64,000 nt of DNA. Source: Streptomyces sp. IMTB 2501 (GTDB lineage Bacteria; Actinomycetota; Actinomycetes; Streptomycetales; Streptomycetaceae). Below are positions 26,848-35,119 of the stretch, in pieces. A program made the position numbers and the translations under genes. Position 1 is the first letter of the stretch, and each line of letters begins with the position of its first letter. The notes under the pieces are model-generated. The model was not told where the DNA came from. It made no database searches and saw only the letters and a list, made by a program, of their open reading frames with translations. Location: NCBI RefSeq assembly GCF_001953885.1, contig NZ_MQUS01000005.1, positions 310,001 through 374,000 of the forward strand, written 5' to 3'.

Positions 26848-29295
26848 TCAGCCCAGACGGGTCAGCTTGGCGCCGTAGCCGGGCTCGGACAGGTCCTGCT
26901 GCAGGGCCACCGGGATCTTGATGGTGCCGCCCGTACCGTCACCCACGGTGAGCGAGCCGACCTTGGTGCCGGCCTTCGCGGTGTGCGGCACCTCACCGGA
27001 GGCGAAGGACAGCTTCACGTTCAGCCCCGACCAGCCGACCGCGACGACGTCCTGGGTGACCACGACGGGGGTGTGGCCGCCGAGCTGGTCGTCCACATAG
27101 CCGACCACGTCGCCCTTCTTCAGGAGCTTCGACGAGGTGAGCGCGTCCTGGGCGCCGGTCAGCGCGGTCCTGCTGACCGCGTTGACTGTCTCCAGGATCT
27201 TCGGCTTGTGCTGGCCGAGGATCGCGCCGACGAGGGTGACCGTCTGCCCGCCGACCTGCTTGCGGGAGGCGAAGAGCAGATTGCCGCCGGCCGCGGTGGT
27301 GCTGCCGGTCTTGATGCCGATCGCGCCCATCTTGTACGGCAGCTCGTTGTAGTTGTTCCAGTAGTGGCCGGAGGGATCGGTCCAGCTGGCCGCGCCGGTG
27401 ATGGCGACCAGGGCCGGGTTCTTGACGACCGCGCGGCCGAGCTTCACCTGGTCCTCGGCCGTGGAGACGGTGCTCTCCTTCAGGCCCGAGGGGTCGGTGT
27501 ACGTCGTGTCGTTCATCCCCAGCTCCTTGGCGGTGTCGTTCATCTTCTTGACGAACGCCGCCTCCGAGCCCGCGTCCTTCCGCGCGAGCAGCCGGGCGAT
27601 GTTGTTCGCGGACGGGATCATGACCGCCGACAGGGCCTGCTTCTCGGTGAGGAAGTCACCGGCCTTGACGGTGTTCAGCGTCGACTCGCCGGCCTTGTCG
27701 TAGCCGCCCTCGGTCTCCGCCTTCGAGTCGATCTGGATCTTCGGGCCTTCCTCGCCCGGCTTCAGCGGGTGGTCCTTCAGGAAGATGTACGCGGTCATGG
27801 TCTTGGCGACCGAGCCGATCGCCACGGGGGTCTGCTTGCCGAAGTGGCCTATCGTGCCGATGCCGTCGACGTCGATCCAGCCCTGGCCTTCGCCCGGCCA
27901 GGGCAGGTTCGCCGTGCCGCCGTCGAACGTGTACGTGTCCTTGCCGGACAGCACGAGGGTGGGGGACGGCAGCGGGCGCACCGCCTGTACGACCGCGAAG
28001 ATGATCACCAGGAGCAGGGCCAGGGGAGTCCAGATCTTGACCCGGCGCACGATCGTGCGGACCGCGGTCTCCGGGGGCGGGGGCGTGTTCGTCAGCTCCG
28101 CCAGGAGGTCCAGCGGGGGCTTCGGGGGGAGGGGCTGCTGGGTGGTGCGCTCGGGGCCGACCTGGGGGACGGGGGTGGTGACGTCCGGCTTGGTGGCCGG
28201 CTTGGCGTCCGGCTTGGTGGCCGGTGCCATGTCGTTCTTGAGCGCGACGAACTTGCTGGTGCGCTCGGAGTCGGACTCGGGGGTCCTGGGTTTGGGTTTG
28301 CCGCCGAGCTTGAGCATGGTCGTCGGCTGATCGACCTGCTTGGGCGTTACGGCCTTGAAGACGGCGGTGGGCTGATCAACGGCCGCCTCGGCTTCGCCTT
28401 CGGCGTCCGTGCTCCCACGGGGTGCCTGCGGCGCTTCGGCGCGGGGAGCGTCCGCCTCGGCTTCGCCTTCGGCGTCCGTGCTCCCACCCGCACCACCCGT
28501 GCGGCTCTCGTTGTCGGCTGCGGGTGGCCCCTGTGGGGCGTCCCCACCGTCGGCGTCCTCGGATCCGTCCTCGCTCCCCGACCTGACGTCGGCCTTCGGC
28601 TCGTCCTTGGCTTCCTCCGCCTCGGCTTCGGCTTTCGCCTCTGCCTCAGCCTTCGGCTCCGCCTTGGCGTCACGGTCCGAGTCGGCCTCAGTCTTCGGCT
28701 CCGCGTTGGTGTCATCGTCCGAGTCGGCCTCGGAGTCCGCCTCAGCCCTCGCCTTCGGCGCTGCCGTCTCGTCGGCCGTGTCGGCCTTCGTACCGGCGTC
28801 AGCGTCCGCGTCTGCCTTCTCGCCGTCGTTGTCGGCCTTCGCGGCCGCGTCAGCCTGCGCCCCTGCCTTCACTTCGGCGTCCGTCTTCGCGGTCGCGTCC
28901 GTCGTGTCGGGCTCGGCCTTCCCCTCCTCGGCCGCGCCGTTCTGCGCCCCGGCCGCCTCCGCCTCGGTCTCCGTGTCGGCGGTGGCCGTCGGATTCGTGG
29001 GAGGGGTGTTTGCAGGTGTGTCGGAGCTGTTTGCGGGAGCGGCGGTGCGGACCCAGGCGGAGACCGCCTTGCGGAGGGCCGCGTCCTCCGCCGGGGTTTC
29101 CTCGGTGTCCGGCTTCGGCGCGTCAGGTATCGAGAGGATCTTTGTCGCGGTGTCCGCACTCGCCGGCGCGGAATCCTTTTCCCGGGAGACCGCGAGCCGC
29201 GGATCGCGCGCCTCGGGAACCGGACCCGCGCTCCCCGACGTCGGTTCTGCCGACGACTCGCGCTGCTTCGACCTGTCGGGGGACTCGCCCGCCAC
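26848..29295 (-). CDS. D-alanyl-D-alanine carboxypeptidase with long acidic N-terminal region
   Basis: An 815-residue penicillin-binding protein. Residues 1 to about 400 are low-complexity Ala/Glu/Asp/Lys/Thr sequence, presumably cytoplasmic. One membrane span lies near residues 410-440 (WTPLALLLVIIFAVVQAV). The outer catalytic domain carries the three penicillin-binding motifs: SVAK near residue 494, SAN near 560 and KTG near 661. It trims the terminal D-Ala from peptidoglycan stems. I chose the GTG at 29295 because GGAGGAGG lies five bases upstream; ATG 29310 and GTG 29325 are alternatives. A 36-base direct repeat at 28383-28418 and 28452-28487 falls within the acidic region and may change its length between strains. 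Confidence 0.93.
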   Translation of the reverse strand: MAGESPDRSKQRESSAEPTSGSAGPVPEARDPRLAVSREKDSAPASADTATKILSIPDAPKPDTEETPAEDAALRKAVSAWVRTAAPANSSDTPANTPPTNPTATADTETEAEAAGAQNGAAEEGKAEPDTTDATAKTDAEVKAGAQADAAAKADNDGEKADADADAGTKADTADETAAPKARAEADSEADSDDDTNAEPKTEADSDRDAKAEPKAEAEAKAEAEAEEAKDEPKADVRSGSEDGSEDADGGDAPQGPPAADNESRTGGAGGSTDAEGEAEADAPRAEAPQAPRGSTDAEGEAEAAVDQPTAVFKAVTPKQVDQPTTMLKLGGKPKPRTPESDSERTSKFVALKNDMAPATKPDAKPATKPDVTTPVPQVGPERTTQQPLPPKPPLDLLAELTNTPPPPETAVRTIVRRVKIWTPLALLLVIIFAVVQAVRPLPSPTLVLSGKDTYTFDGGTANLPWPGEGQGWIDVDGIGTIGHFGKQTPVAIGSVAKTMTAYIFLKDHPLKPGEEGPKIQIDSKAETEGGYDKAGESTLNTVKAGDFLTEKQALSAVMIPSANNIARLLARKDAGSEAAFVKKMNDTAKELGMNDTTYTDPSGLKESTVSTAEDQVKLGRAVVKNPALVAITGAASWTDPSGHYWNNYNELPYKMGAIGIKTGSTTAAGGNLLFASRKQVGGQTVTLVGAILGQHKPKILETVNAVSRTALTGAQDALTSSKLLKKGDVVGYVDDQLGGHTPVVVTQDVVAVGWSGLNVKLSFASGEVPHTAKAGTKVGSLTVGDGTGGTIKIPVALQQDLSEPGYGAKLTRLG
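28383..28487. repeat. 36-base direct repeat in acidic region of carboxypeptidase
   Basis: Two identical 36-base copies at 28383-28418 and 28452-28487, 69 bases apart (a whole number of codons), encode STDAEGEAEA-type sequence. The frame is preserved, so slippage here would lengthen or shorten the linker by 23 residues. Confidence 0.85.
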
Positions 29296-29491
29296 CGATG
29301 CCTCCTCCATGCGCCGCACGCCCACGCGCGCGCCCTGTCCGAACCATGTACCAGTGTCCTGTGTGAGGGCTTGGCCCCTGCGGTAGACGAGAACGACATA
29401 CCTACCGGTTCCCTCACGAACCGGTCACGCACCCTCGACAGACCGATGTGAGAGGGGTCACCCTGTCATTCATCCACGCGGGGAGGCATGG

Positions 29492-30247
29492 ATGGGCAGG
29501 AGCCGCAGAACACTTCCGGAGGAGCTTCTGCTGCTGGCACTGGACCCGGCCACGGGTACCACTGCACAGCCGCAGTCGCTCGACCTCGGTCTGGCCGGTG
29601 CACAGCTAGTGGAGCTGGCGCTGGCCGGACGGATAGCCCCAGACGGGGATCGTATCGCCGTGGTGGTGCCACGGCCGACAGGAGATCCGACTCTGGACTG
29701 TGCCTTGGAGTTGCTGCGAAGGCGCGGCGCTCCGGTACGGGCCGTCCACTGGATCGGCGGGCCCCGGTTGGGGCTCAGGCAGATCTACCTCTCGCATCTG
29801 GAGCGGTGCGGCATGGTTGCCGCCGTACCGGGGCAGATGTGTGGGGTGCTGCCGACCACGCGCTATCAGGCGACGGACACCGCCATCAGCCGGGAGATCC
29901 GATCCCGGCTGGATTCCGCGATCCGCACCGGCGTACCGCCGGACCCGCGGACCGCGGCGCTCGCCGCCCTGGCGCACGCCGTCGGACTCGGCAAGCACCT
30001 GTATCCGGGGAACGAGGGCCGGTCCTCCAGGTCCCGGTTGCGGGATCTGATCCGGCACGACCCCATGGGCGGCCTTGTCGCGCATGCCGTGATGGACGTG
30101 CAGAACGGTGCGGTCGCGCAGCCGCGCCGGGGCCCGGCCGCCACCGGCCGGCAGGGCGCGGCCGCCGCCCGGTCCGCGGCGGAACCCGCACGCGGGGTTC
30201 CGATGCAGCCGCACCGCGGATCCATGGCACGCGCCGTAGCCCACTGA
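29492..30247 (+). CDS. GPP34 (GOLPH3-like) family protein
   Basis: A 251-residue protein of the GPP34 family, whose eukaryotic members bind phosphoinositides on Golgi membranes; the bacterial role is unknown. It begins RRTLPEELLLLALDPATG, has AGAQLVELALAGRI and a helical middle with TAALAALAHAVGLGKHLY, typical of the many Streptomyces paralogues. The Pro/Ala-rich tail after about residue 205 is probably disordered. The ATG at 29492 starts the conserved region. An imperfect hairpin at 30315-30355 may end its transcript. Confidence 0.88.
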   Translation: MGRSRRTLPEELLLLALDPATGTTAQPQSLDLGLAGAQLVELALAGRIAPDGDRIAVVVPRPTGDPTLDCALELLRRRGAPVRAVHWIGGPRLGLRQIYLSHLERCGMVAAVPGQMCGVLPTTRYQATDTAISREIRSRLDSAIRTGVPPDPRTAALAALAHAVGLGKHLYPGNEGRSSRSRLRDLIRHDPMGGLVAHAVMDVQNGAVAQPRRGPAATGRQGAAAARSAAEPARGVPMQPHRGSMARAVAH

Positions 30248-30314
30248 GTCATAGGGCCGGTCCGACGGGCCCTTGACCCAGGTCCCCCAGACCCGGTTCG
30301 GGAGCCGCTGGTCA

Positions 30315-30355
30315 GAGCGGGGCGGTGAGATCCCTGTGGTCTCGCCGCCCCGCTC
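30315..30355 (+). terminator. Terminator hairpin after GPP34 gene
   Basis: Arms 30315-30330 and 30340-30355 pair over 16 bases with one mismatch around a 9-base loop. It lies 68 bases past the GPP34 stop and before the next plus-strand promoter. Confidence 0.6.
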
Positions 30356-30521
30356 GACTGCGTCCACGGCACCCCATCGGGTGGCGTGCCGTGGCGAACT
30401 GACGCGTACGCGCCGCATATCCACCATTTCCCAGCGGTAGAAAGCACCTTGGTGGCAGTCTGCTCAACAGCAGATACGGAAAGTGTTAAGCAACAGGCAG
30501 GCAGCCGGAGGTGCACGTCCC

Positions 30522-31379
30522 GTGGCGTCCAATGTCAATCCCACCGTCAGGCGACGCCGGCTGGGCCAGGAGCTGCGCAGGCTCCGCGAGCTCAAGGGCA
30601 TGACGGCCGAAGAAGTGGCGGAACGGCTGCTCGTGTCGCAGTCGAAGATCAGCAGGCTGGAGAACGGCCGCAGAAGTATCAGTCAGCGCGATGTGCGAGA
30701 TCTGTGCGGCGTCTACGAGGTCGAGGACCAGCGGATCGTCGACTCGCTGATGGAGATGGCCCGGGACTCGCGGCAGCAGGGCTGGTGGCACACGTTCGGC
30801 GACATCCCGTACAGCGTGTACATCGGGCTGGAGACCGATGCCGAGTCGCTGCGGGTGTACGAACCCCAGCTGGTGACCGGTCTGTTGCAGACCCACGCCT
30901 ATGCGGAGGCCCTGGTGCAGGGCGCGCTGCCGGAGACGTCGACGAACGAGATCGAGAAGCGTGTGCAGGTGCGCATGCGCCGACAGGAACGTATCACCGC
31001 CGAGGGCAACCCGCTCCGGCTGTGGGTGGTGCTCGACGAGGCGGCGCTGCGCCGGGTCGTCGGCAGCAAGCTGGTGATGCGTGAACAGCTGGACCATCTC
31101 ATCGAGATGTCCCAGCTGCCGCATGTCACCGTGCAGGTGCTGCCGTTCGAGGTGGGCGCCCATCCGGGGCTCAACGGCCAGTACGCGATCCTGGAGTTCA
31201 CCGACGCGGCCGACTCCAGCGTGGTGTACCTGGAGGGCGTCACCAGTGATCTGTACCTGGAGAAGGCCCAGGACGTACAGAAGTACGCCGTGATGTACGA
31301 GCATCTACGGGCACAGTCCCTCAACGTGGAGCAATCCCGGCAATTCATTGCGAAGGTGGCCAAGGACTACGCGGAATGA
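30522..31379 (+). CDS. XRE family regulator with DUF5753 domain
   Basis: A 285-residue regulator with a helix-turn-helix at about residues 10-68 (LGQELRRLRELKGMTAEEVAERL, then SQSKISRLENGRR) and a DUF5753-type domain with VTGLLQTHAYAEALV and a late LNGQYAILEF segment. The GTG at 30522 follows GGAGG by ten bases. Downstream on the same strand, after 189 bases, is a DUF397 gene, making this the second such pair in the window; unlike the first pair these two are not overlapping. Its target genes are unknown. Confidence 0.92.
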   Translation: MASNVNPTVRRRRLGQELRRLRELKGMTAEEVAERLLVSQSKISRLENGRRSISQRDVRDLCGVYEVEDQRIVDSLMEMARDSRQQGWWHTFGDIPYSVYIGLETDAESLRVYEPQLVTGLLQTHAYAEALVQGALPETSTNEIEKRVQVRMRRQERITAEGNPLRLWVVLDEAALRRVVGSKLVMREQLDHLIEMSQLPHVTVQVLPFEVGAHPGLNGQYAILEFTDAADSSVVYLEGVTSDLYLEKAQDVQKYAVMYEHLRAQSLNVEQSRQFIAKVAKDYAE

Positions 31380-31568
31380 GCTCCTGTCGCAGAGGGCGCC
31401 GGATCATACACCGTCGGTCCGCCTCAGTGGAAGGCCCCTCTGGAATATGCCATCCGGTCGAGTGAACGACTACTCCAGCAGAGGCAGTTGCCAGGTAGCG
31501 TCGATCACGCCAATCAGACGACAAGGTTGGCGTGAACCGCACTACCGCAACTCGCAACAGGAGTGGAC

Positions 31569-31760
31569 ATGGCACTGATTCAGGGCGCTTCGGAGACGTG
31601 GATGAAGTCCTCCTATTCCGCGGGCAACGGCGCCTGCGTCGAGGTCAAGTCGCCCACCGCCGCCGAGCTCGCCGTCCGCGACTCCAAGGTCACCGAGGGC
31701 CCGATCCTGGCGTTCCCCGCCGACGCGTGGAACGCCTTCGTCACCTCGGTCAAGGCCTAG
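31569..31760 (+). CDS. DUF397 protein
   Basis: A 63-residue DUF397 protein, with ETWMKSSYSAGNGACVEV, ELAVRDSKV and WNAFVTSV marking the family. The ATG at 31569 has AGGAG five bases upstream. It is the probable partner of the XRE regulator at 30522-31379. A 9-base inverted repeat at 31760-31796 begins at its stop codon and may be its terminator. Confidence 0.9.
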   Translation: MALIQGASETWMKSSYSAGNGACVEVKSPTAAELAVRDSKVTEGPILAFPADAWNAFVTSVKA

Positions 31761-31796
31761 GGGGTTCTCCCTGACCCTCGTCCGTAAAGAACCCCC
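31760..31796 (+). terminator. Terminator hairpin after DUF397 gene
   Basis: GGGGGTTCT at 31760-31768 pairs with AGAACCCCC at 31788-31796 with a 19-base loop. A second short hairpin, GCCGAG/CTCGGC at 31855-31870, precedes the end of the opposing MerR gene. Confidence 0.5.
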
Positions 31797-31881
31797 GACG
31801 AACACAACTTCACAAGCACCACCAGAAGAGCCCTCTCGACCAGTCGCCGTCCTTGCCGAGGGGGCTCGGCCGTGCGGTCGG

Positions 31882-32730
31882 CTACTTCACCGGGAACGCC
31901 ACGTCGCACACCGGATCCTGCGGGCCCGCCGCATCCCAGTCCGCGAAGTAGATCTCGCGGCAGGGGCCGGCCATCTCCAGACCCTCGCCCGCCATCCACT
32001 GCTCCACCGCCTCGAAGGCGGCCAGGATCTGCGGGTGGGCCACCTGGGCCTTGGTGATCCGGGTGTACGCCAGCCGGGCCGCCGGCTCCACCCGTACCGC
32101 CGTCTCCCACGCCCGCCCGTGCTCGGCGGCCCACGCCCGGGCGGCCGCCTCGTCGGCCACCGGCACACAGGACTCGGCCGGGCCGTCGCTCTCCATCGAC
32201 ACCTCGGAGTGGTACACCACGAACGGTGCGCCCGTGACGCCCCCGCACTCCCGGGCGGCGCCCGTCAGCCGGTCCAGCGACGCACCGATCCAGGTCGGCA
32301 GCTCGTCCGCCAGCGTGTGCCGCGACTCGGTGATCACCACCTGCGCCGGCACGTCCACGGTCTCGATCACGAACTTCTCGTACATCTCGGAGCTCCTCCC
32401 CGACAGCCGTCCACGGAGGTACTCGGCGAGCGTCCGCTGCCCGGCGACCCGGCTCTCCACGTCCGCCCAGTAGGCGGCGAGCCGGCCGGCGGCCTCGGGG
32501 CCCTCGGCCCCGAGCACCTCGGCGATCCGGGCCAGCGGCATGTCCAGCTGCCGCAGCAGGGCCACCAGCCGGGCGCGCTCGACCTGGTCGGCGCGGTAGT
32601 AGCGGTAGCCGCTGGTGTCGTCGACATGTGCCGGTGCCAGCAGGCCCAGCTGGTCGTACAGGCGCAGCGCCTTGGCCGACAGCCGGGCCCGTGCGGCGAA
32701 CGCGCCGATGGTGAGCAGGTCGTCGTCCAC
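31882..32730 (-). CDS. MerR family regulator with GyrI-like effector domain
   Basis: A 282-residue activator-type regulator. The MerR helix-turn-helix lies at residues 4-72 (LTIGAFAARARLSAKALRLYDQLGLL, then DTSGYRYYRADQ), followed by a coiled linker and a GyrI-like (BmrR-type) small-molecule binding domain from about residue 125, ending REIYFADWDAAGP. Such proteins sense drugs or other lipophilic cations. The GTG at 32730 has GGAGG upstream. No obvious efflux target is adjacent; a glutathione peroxidase gene lies upstream on the same strand. Confidence 0.92.
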   Translation of the reverse strand: MDDDLLTIGAFAARARLSAKALRLYDQLGLLAPAHVDDTSGYRYYRADQVERARLVALLRQLDMPLARIAEVLGAEGPEAAGRLAAYWADVESRVAGQRTLAEYLRGRLSGRSSEMYEKFVIETVDVPAQVVITESRHTLADELPTWIGASLDRLTGAARECGGVTGAPFVVYHSEVSMESDGPAESCVPVADEAAARAWAAEHGRAWETAVRVEPAARLAYTRITKAQVAHPQILAAFEAVEQWMAGEGLEMAGPCREIYFADWDAAGPQDPVCDVAFPVK

Positions 32731-32818
32731 GATGCCATCCTCCGTCACCGGGCGGATCCTTGTCCCGCCCGGTGACAGGGAGGCTCGGCCCTGCCCCAGG
32801 GTCAAGGTCAAGCGACGC

Positions 32819-33307
32819 TCAGGCCAGCTGGCCCTCGATGGCCGCCACGACCTCGGCGGACTCCGGCTCGGTCTGCGGCGAGAACCGGGCGACGACCGTG
32901 CCGTCCCGGCCGATCAGGAACTTCTCGAAGTTCCAGCGGATGTCGCCGCTGTGCCCCTCGCCGTCGGCGAACCCGACGAGCCGTTCGTACAGCGGGTGCC
33001 GCCCCTCCCCGTTCACCTCGACCTTCTCGGTGAGCGGGAAGGTCACGCCGTACGTCGCCGAGCAGAACTCCGCGATCTCCTCGGCGGAGCCGGGCTCCTG
33101 CCCGAGGAACTGGTTGCAGGGCACGCCGAGCACGGTGAAGCCCTGCGCGCCGTACCGCTCCTGGAGCTGCTCCAGGCCTGTGTACTGCGGGGTCAGGCCG
33201 CACTTGGAGGCCACGTTCACGATGAGGACCGCCTGGCCGGCGTACTGGGCGAGGTTGGCGGGGCCGCCGGTGAGGGCGCCGATTTCTACATTCAGCACGT
33301 TCGTCAT
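32819..33307 (-). CDS. Glutathione peroxidase family protein
   Basis: A 162-residue thiol peroxidase. It has the peroxidatic cysteine in NVASKCGLTPQY (near residue 36), the GPx signature LGVPCNQFLGQEPG with its second cysteine, and RWNFEKFLIGRDG near residue 128 with the conserved Trp and Asn. Actinobacteria lack glutathione, so it probably uses thioredoxin or mycothiol-linked reduction. It lies upstream of the MerR gene. It is likely housekeeping and outside the polyketide cluster that begins next. Confidence 0.93.
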   Translation of the reverse strand: MTNVLNVEIGALTGGPANLAQYAGQAVLIVNVASKCGLTPQYTGLEQLQERYGAQGFTVLGVPCNQFLGQEPGSAEEIAEFCSATYGVTFPLTEKVEVNGEGRHPLYERLVGFADGEGHSGDIRWNFEKFLIGRDGTVVARFSPQTEPESAEVVAAIEGQLA

Positions 33308-33455
33308 GAGCCGGATGCTATGCGCTTCGCGGGGAGGGGCGCGAAGGCCGTCGGACGGCTGACCGGGCCTCCAGCGGGCCTGGAGCGGGACCGGGCAGCG
33401 TGGGGGTAGTCGGGCCGCCGCAGCCGGGTGGCCGTTGTCAGTGAGGGGAGACGCC

Positions 33456-33920
33456 GTGTCCCAGGCGGTCAGGAATACGTATGCGAAGGTCTCCGGGGAG
33501 GTCTACGCCGAGGTCCGGACGTTCTACGCATGGCAGATGCGCCGGGTCGACGCGCTGGACATCGAGGGGTTCGCCGCCACGTTCACCGAGGACGGGCAGG
33601 TCGTGCACGCGGGAGGGGCGGTGCAGCGCGGGCGGGAGGAGATGCTCGCGGGGATGCGGGCCGCGCTGCCGCGCTACCGCGACATCGCGGTACGGCACTG
33701 GTTCGACCACGTGCTGATCGAGCCGGACCCGGTCGACGAGGACACCCTGCACGTGTCGTACTACTCGCTCGTCACCCAGACCGACCGCGAGGGCAATGTC
33801 GTCTTCGAGCCGACCTTCACCGTCGAGGACGAGCTGGTGCGCCGCGACGGCGCGCTCTACACCAGGCGCCGGGTGATCCACCGCGACACCCCGGTGGAGC
33901 CGCCCGTGCACACCGGCTGA
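33456..33920 (+). CDS. SnoaL/NTF2-like protein of aromatic polyketide cluster
   Basis: A 154-residue protein with the NTF2-like cone fold: a first helix with EVRTFYAWQMRRVDALDIEGFAATFTEDGQ, then RHWFDHVLIE and a strand-rich end, GALYTRRRVIHRD. In type II polyketide pathways such proteins act as cyclases, hydratases or hydroxylase partners. It is related in pattern to the second copy at 39775-40227. The GTG at 33456 has GAGGGGAG five bases upstream. I take it as the left-most gene of the cluster because the genes to its left are unrelated. The reaction is not predictable. Confidence 0.85.
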   Translation: MSQAVRNTYAKVSGEVYAEVRTFYAWQMRRVDALDIEGFAATFTEDGQVVHAGGAVQRGREEMLAGMRAALPRYRDIAVRHWFDHVLIEPDPVDEDTLHVSYYSLVTQTDREGNVVFEPTFTVEDELVRRDGALYTRRRVIHRDTPVEPPVHTG

Positions 33921-33934
33921 GCCCGGACGAGAAG

Positions 33935-33977
33935 CGGGGATGCGCCGGACGGTGTACGACCGTCCGGCGCATCCCCG
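33935..33977. terminator. Bidirectional terminator between convergent genes
   Basis: Perfect 19-base arms at 33935-33953 and 33959-33977 with a 5-base loop, between the stops of the NTF2-like gene (plus) and the metallo-beta-lactamase cyclase gene (minus). Confidence 0.85.
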
Positions 33978-34001
33978 TGTTCTCGCCGTGTTCAGGGTGG
34001 A

Positions 34002-34919
34002 TCAGGCGTGGCAGGCGGGCAGGCCGCCGTGGAAGGCGACCATTTCCTTGAAGGAGGCCACGACGTCGAGCCGGGCGCCCGGAGGCAGGCCCTGCTGCTC
34101 GGCGTAGGCGCGGTGCAGATTGCCCACCAGACGCTCGGCGTCCACCAGACCGGCGAACTCGCCGAGATGGGCGCGATCCGCGGCCTGAAGCGGGGTCAGG
34201 CCGTCCCGCAGGCCGTCCGCGGCCAGACGCTCCAGCAGGCGCAGATACCCCTCGGTGAAGTCCAGCAACTCCGGTCCGCCGACCGGTCCGTGGCCCGGGA
34301 CCACGGTGCGCGGGCCCAGCGCGCGCAGCCGCCGCAGGGCCTGGAGCGAACCGGTGACCGACCCCATCAGGACGTACGGGGTGACACCCGACCACACGAC
34401 GTCGCCGGTGAACAGCACCGCCCGCTCGGGGACCCACACGACCACGTCGTTCGCGGTGTGCGCGGGGCCCACATGGAGCAGCTCGGCCCGCGCGCCGCCC
34501 GTGTGCAGCGTCAGCGTGTCCTCGAAGGTGAGCGACGGCAGGGTGAGCGGTGTCTCGCCCCACTCCACCTGCGGCCACAGCCCCCGCAGATGCAGACCCG
34601 CCTCCGCGCTGTCCGCCCGGGTCCCGGTGTGGGCGACGACCAGCGCCCGGGGGGTGAACTGGCCGTTGCCGAAGGTGTGATCGCCGTGGAAGTGGGTGTT
34701 GACCACGAAGTCCACCCCGTCGGGCACGACCTGCTCGACGGCCTCGCGCAGCCGCCGGGTACGGGCCTCGGTGGCCGCCGTGTCGACGAGGACCGCGAAG
34801 TCCTCGCCGACCACCAGACCCGCGTTGTTCACGCACCATCCGCCGCCGGGCTGCACATACGCGTACACCCCCTCCGCCACCTGTTCGAGCGACGGCGGCG
34901 CCTGGACCGGAGCGCTCAT
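34002..34919 (-). CDS. ActIV-type metallo-beta-lactamase-fold cyclase/thioesterase
   Basis: A 305-residue metallo-beta-lactamase-fold protein like ActIV of actinorhodin biosynthesis, which closes the second ring of the bicyclic intermediate and releases it from the acyl carrier protein. It opens with EGVYAYVQPGGGWCVNNAGLVV, has the metal motif THFHGDHTFG near residue 80, further ligands in VGPAHTANDVVVW and FTGDVVWSGVTP, PGHGPVGG, and a C-terminal MVAFHGGLPAC resembling the end of ActIV. The ATG at 34919 overlaps the stop of a 51-codon ORF (ATGA), and the C9 ketoreductase gene is further upstream, so three genes form one operon. Confidence 0.88.
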   Translation of the reverse strand: MSAPVQAPPSLEQVAEGVYAYVQPGGGWCVNNAGLVVGEDFAVLVDTAATEARTRRLREAVEQVVPDGVDFVVNTHFHGDHTFGNGQFTPRALVVAHTGTRADSAEAGLHLRGLWPQVEWGETPLTLPSLTFEDTLTLHTGGARAELLHVGPAHTANDVVVWVPERAVLFTGDVVWSGVTPYVLMGSVTGSLQALRRLRALGPRTVVPGHGPVGGPELLDFTEGYLRLLERLAADGLRDGLTPLQAADRAHLGEFAGLVDAERLVGNLHRAYAEQQGLPPGARLDVVASFKEMVAFHGGLPACHA

Positions 34920-35071
34920 GCCGCCCTGCCCCGGTCCACCGCGGCCGGCGCGGCAGCGGTTGCGTTCGGACTGTTGAGGGCCATGACAGAGGGAAAGCGG
35001 CCCGTCGCGGCCCGGAAGGCGGCGACGTCGGTTGTGGGTTCGGCGAGCAGAGTGCCACCGGTGTCGGTCAT
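34916..35071 (-). CDS. Small 51-residue protein in ketoreductase/cyclase operon, function unknown
   Basis: A short frame read from the ATG at 35071 with GGAG upstream; its TGA overlaps the ATG of the cyclase gene (ATGA). It begins MTDTGGTLLAEPTTDVAAFR, continues AATGRFPSVMALNSPN and ends in an Ala-rich tail. The segment FRAATGRFPSVMAL faintly recalls the first helix of flavin reductases, but the rest of such a protein is absent, so it could be a truncated remnant or a real small protein. Coupling to the cyclase suggests it is at least translated. Confidence 0.55.
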   Translation of the reverse strand: MTDTGGTLLAEPTTDVAAFRAATGRFPSVMALNSPNATAAAPAAVDRGRAA

Positions 35072-35119
35072 CGTGCAGGCTCCGTCTCTCGTAGCGGGGT
35101 CGGCGGCGGTCGGCGGGAA

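Noticed and set aside
28409..29386. Ala/Ser-rich 325-codon plus-strand frame
   Set aside because: Complement of the low-complexity acidic tail of the carboxypeptidase; Ala/Ser richness is what the opposite strand of Glu/Ala repeats gives.
23821..29451. An 1876-codon open frame on the plus strand
   Set aside because: It is the shadow of several minus-strand genes (large membrane protein, carboxypeptidase) and one plus-strand gene in another frame; codon bias and motifs belong to those genes.
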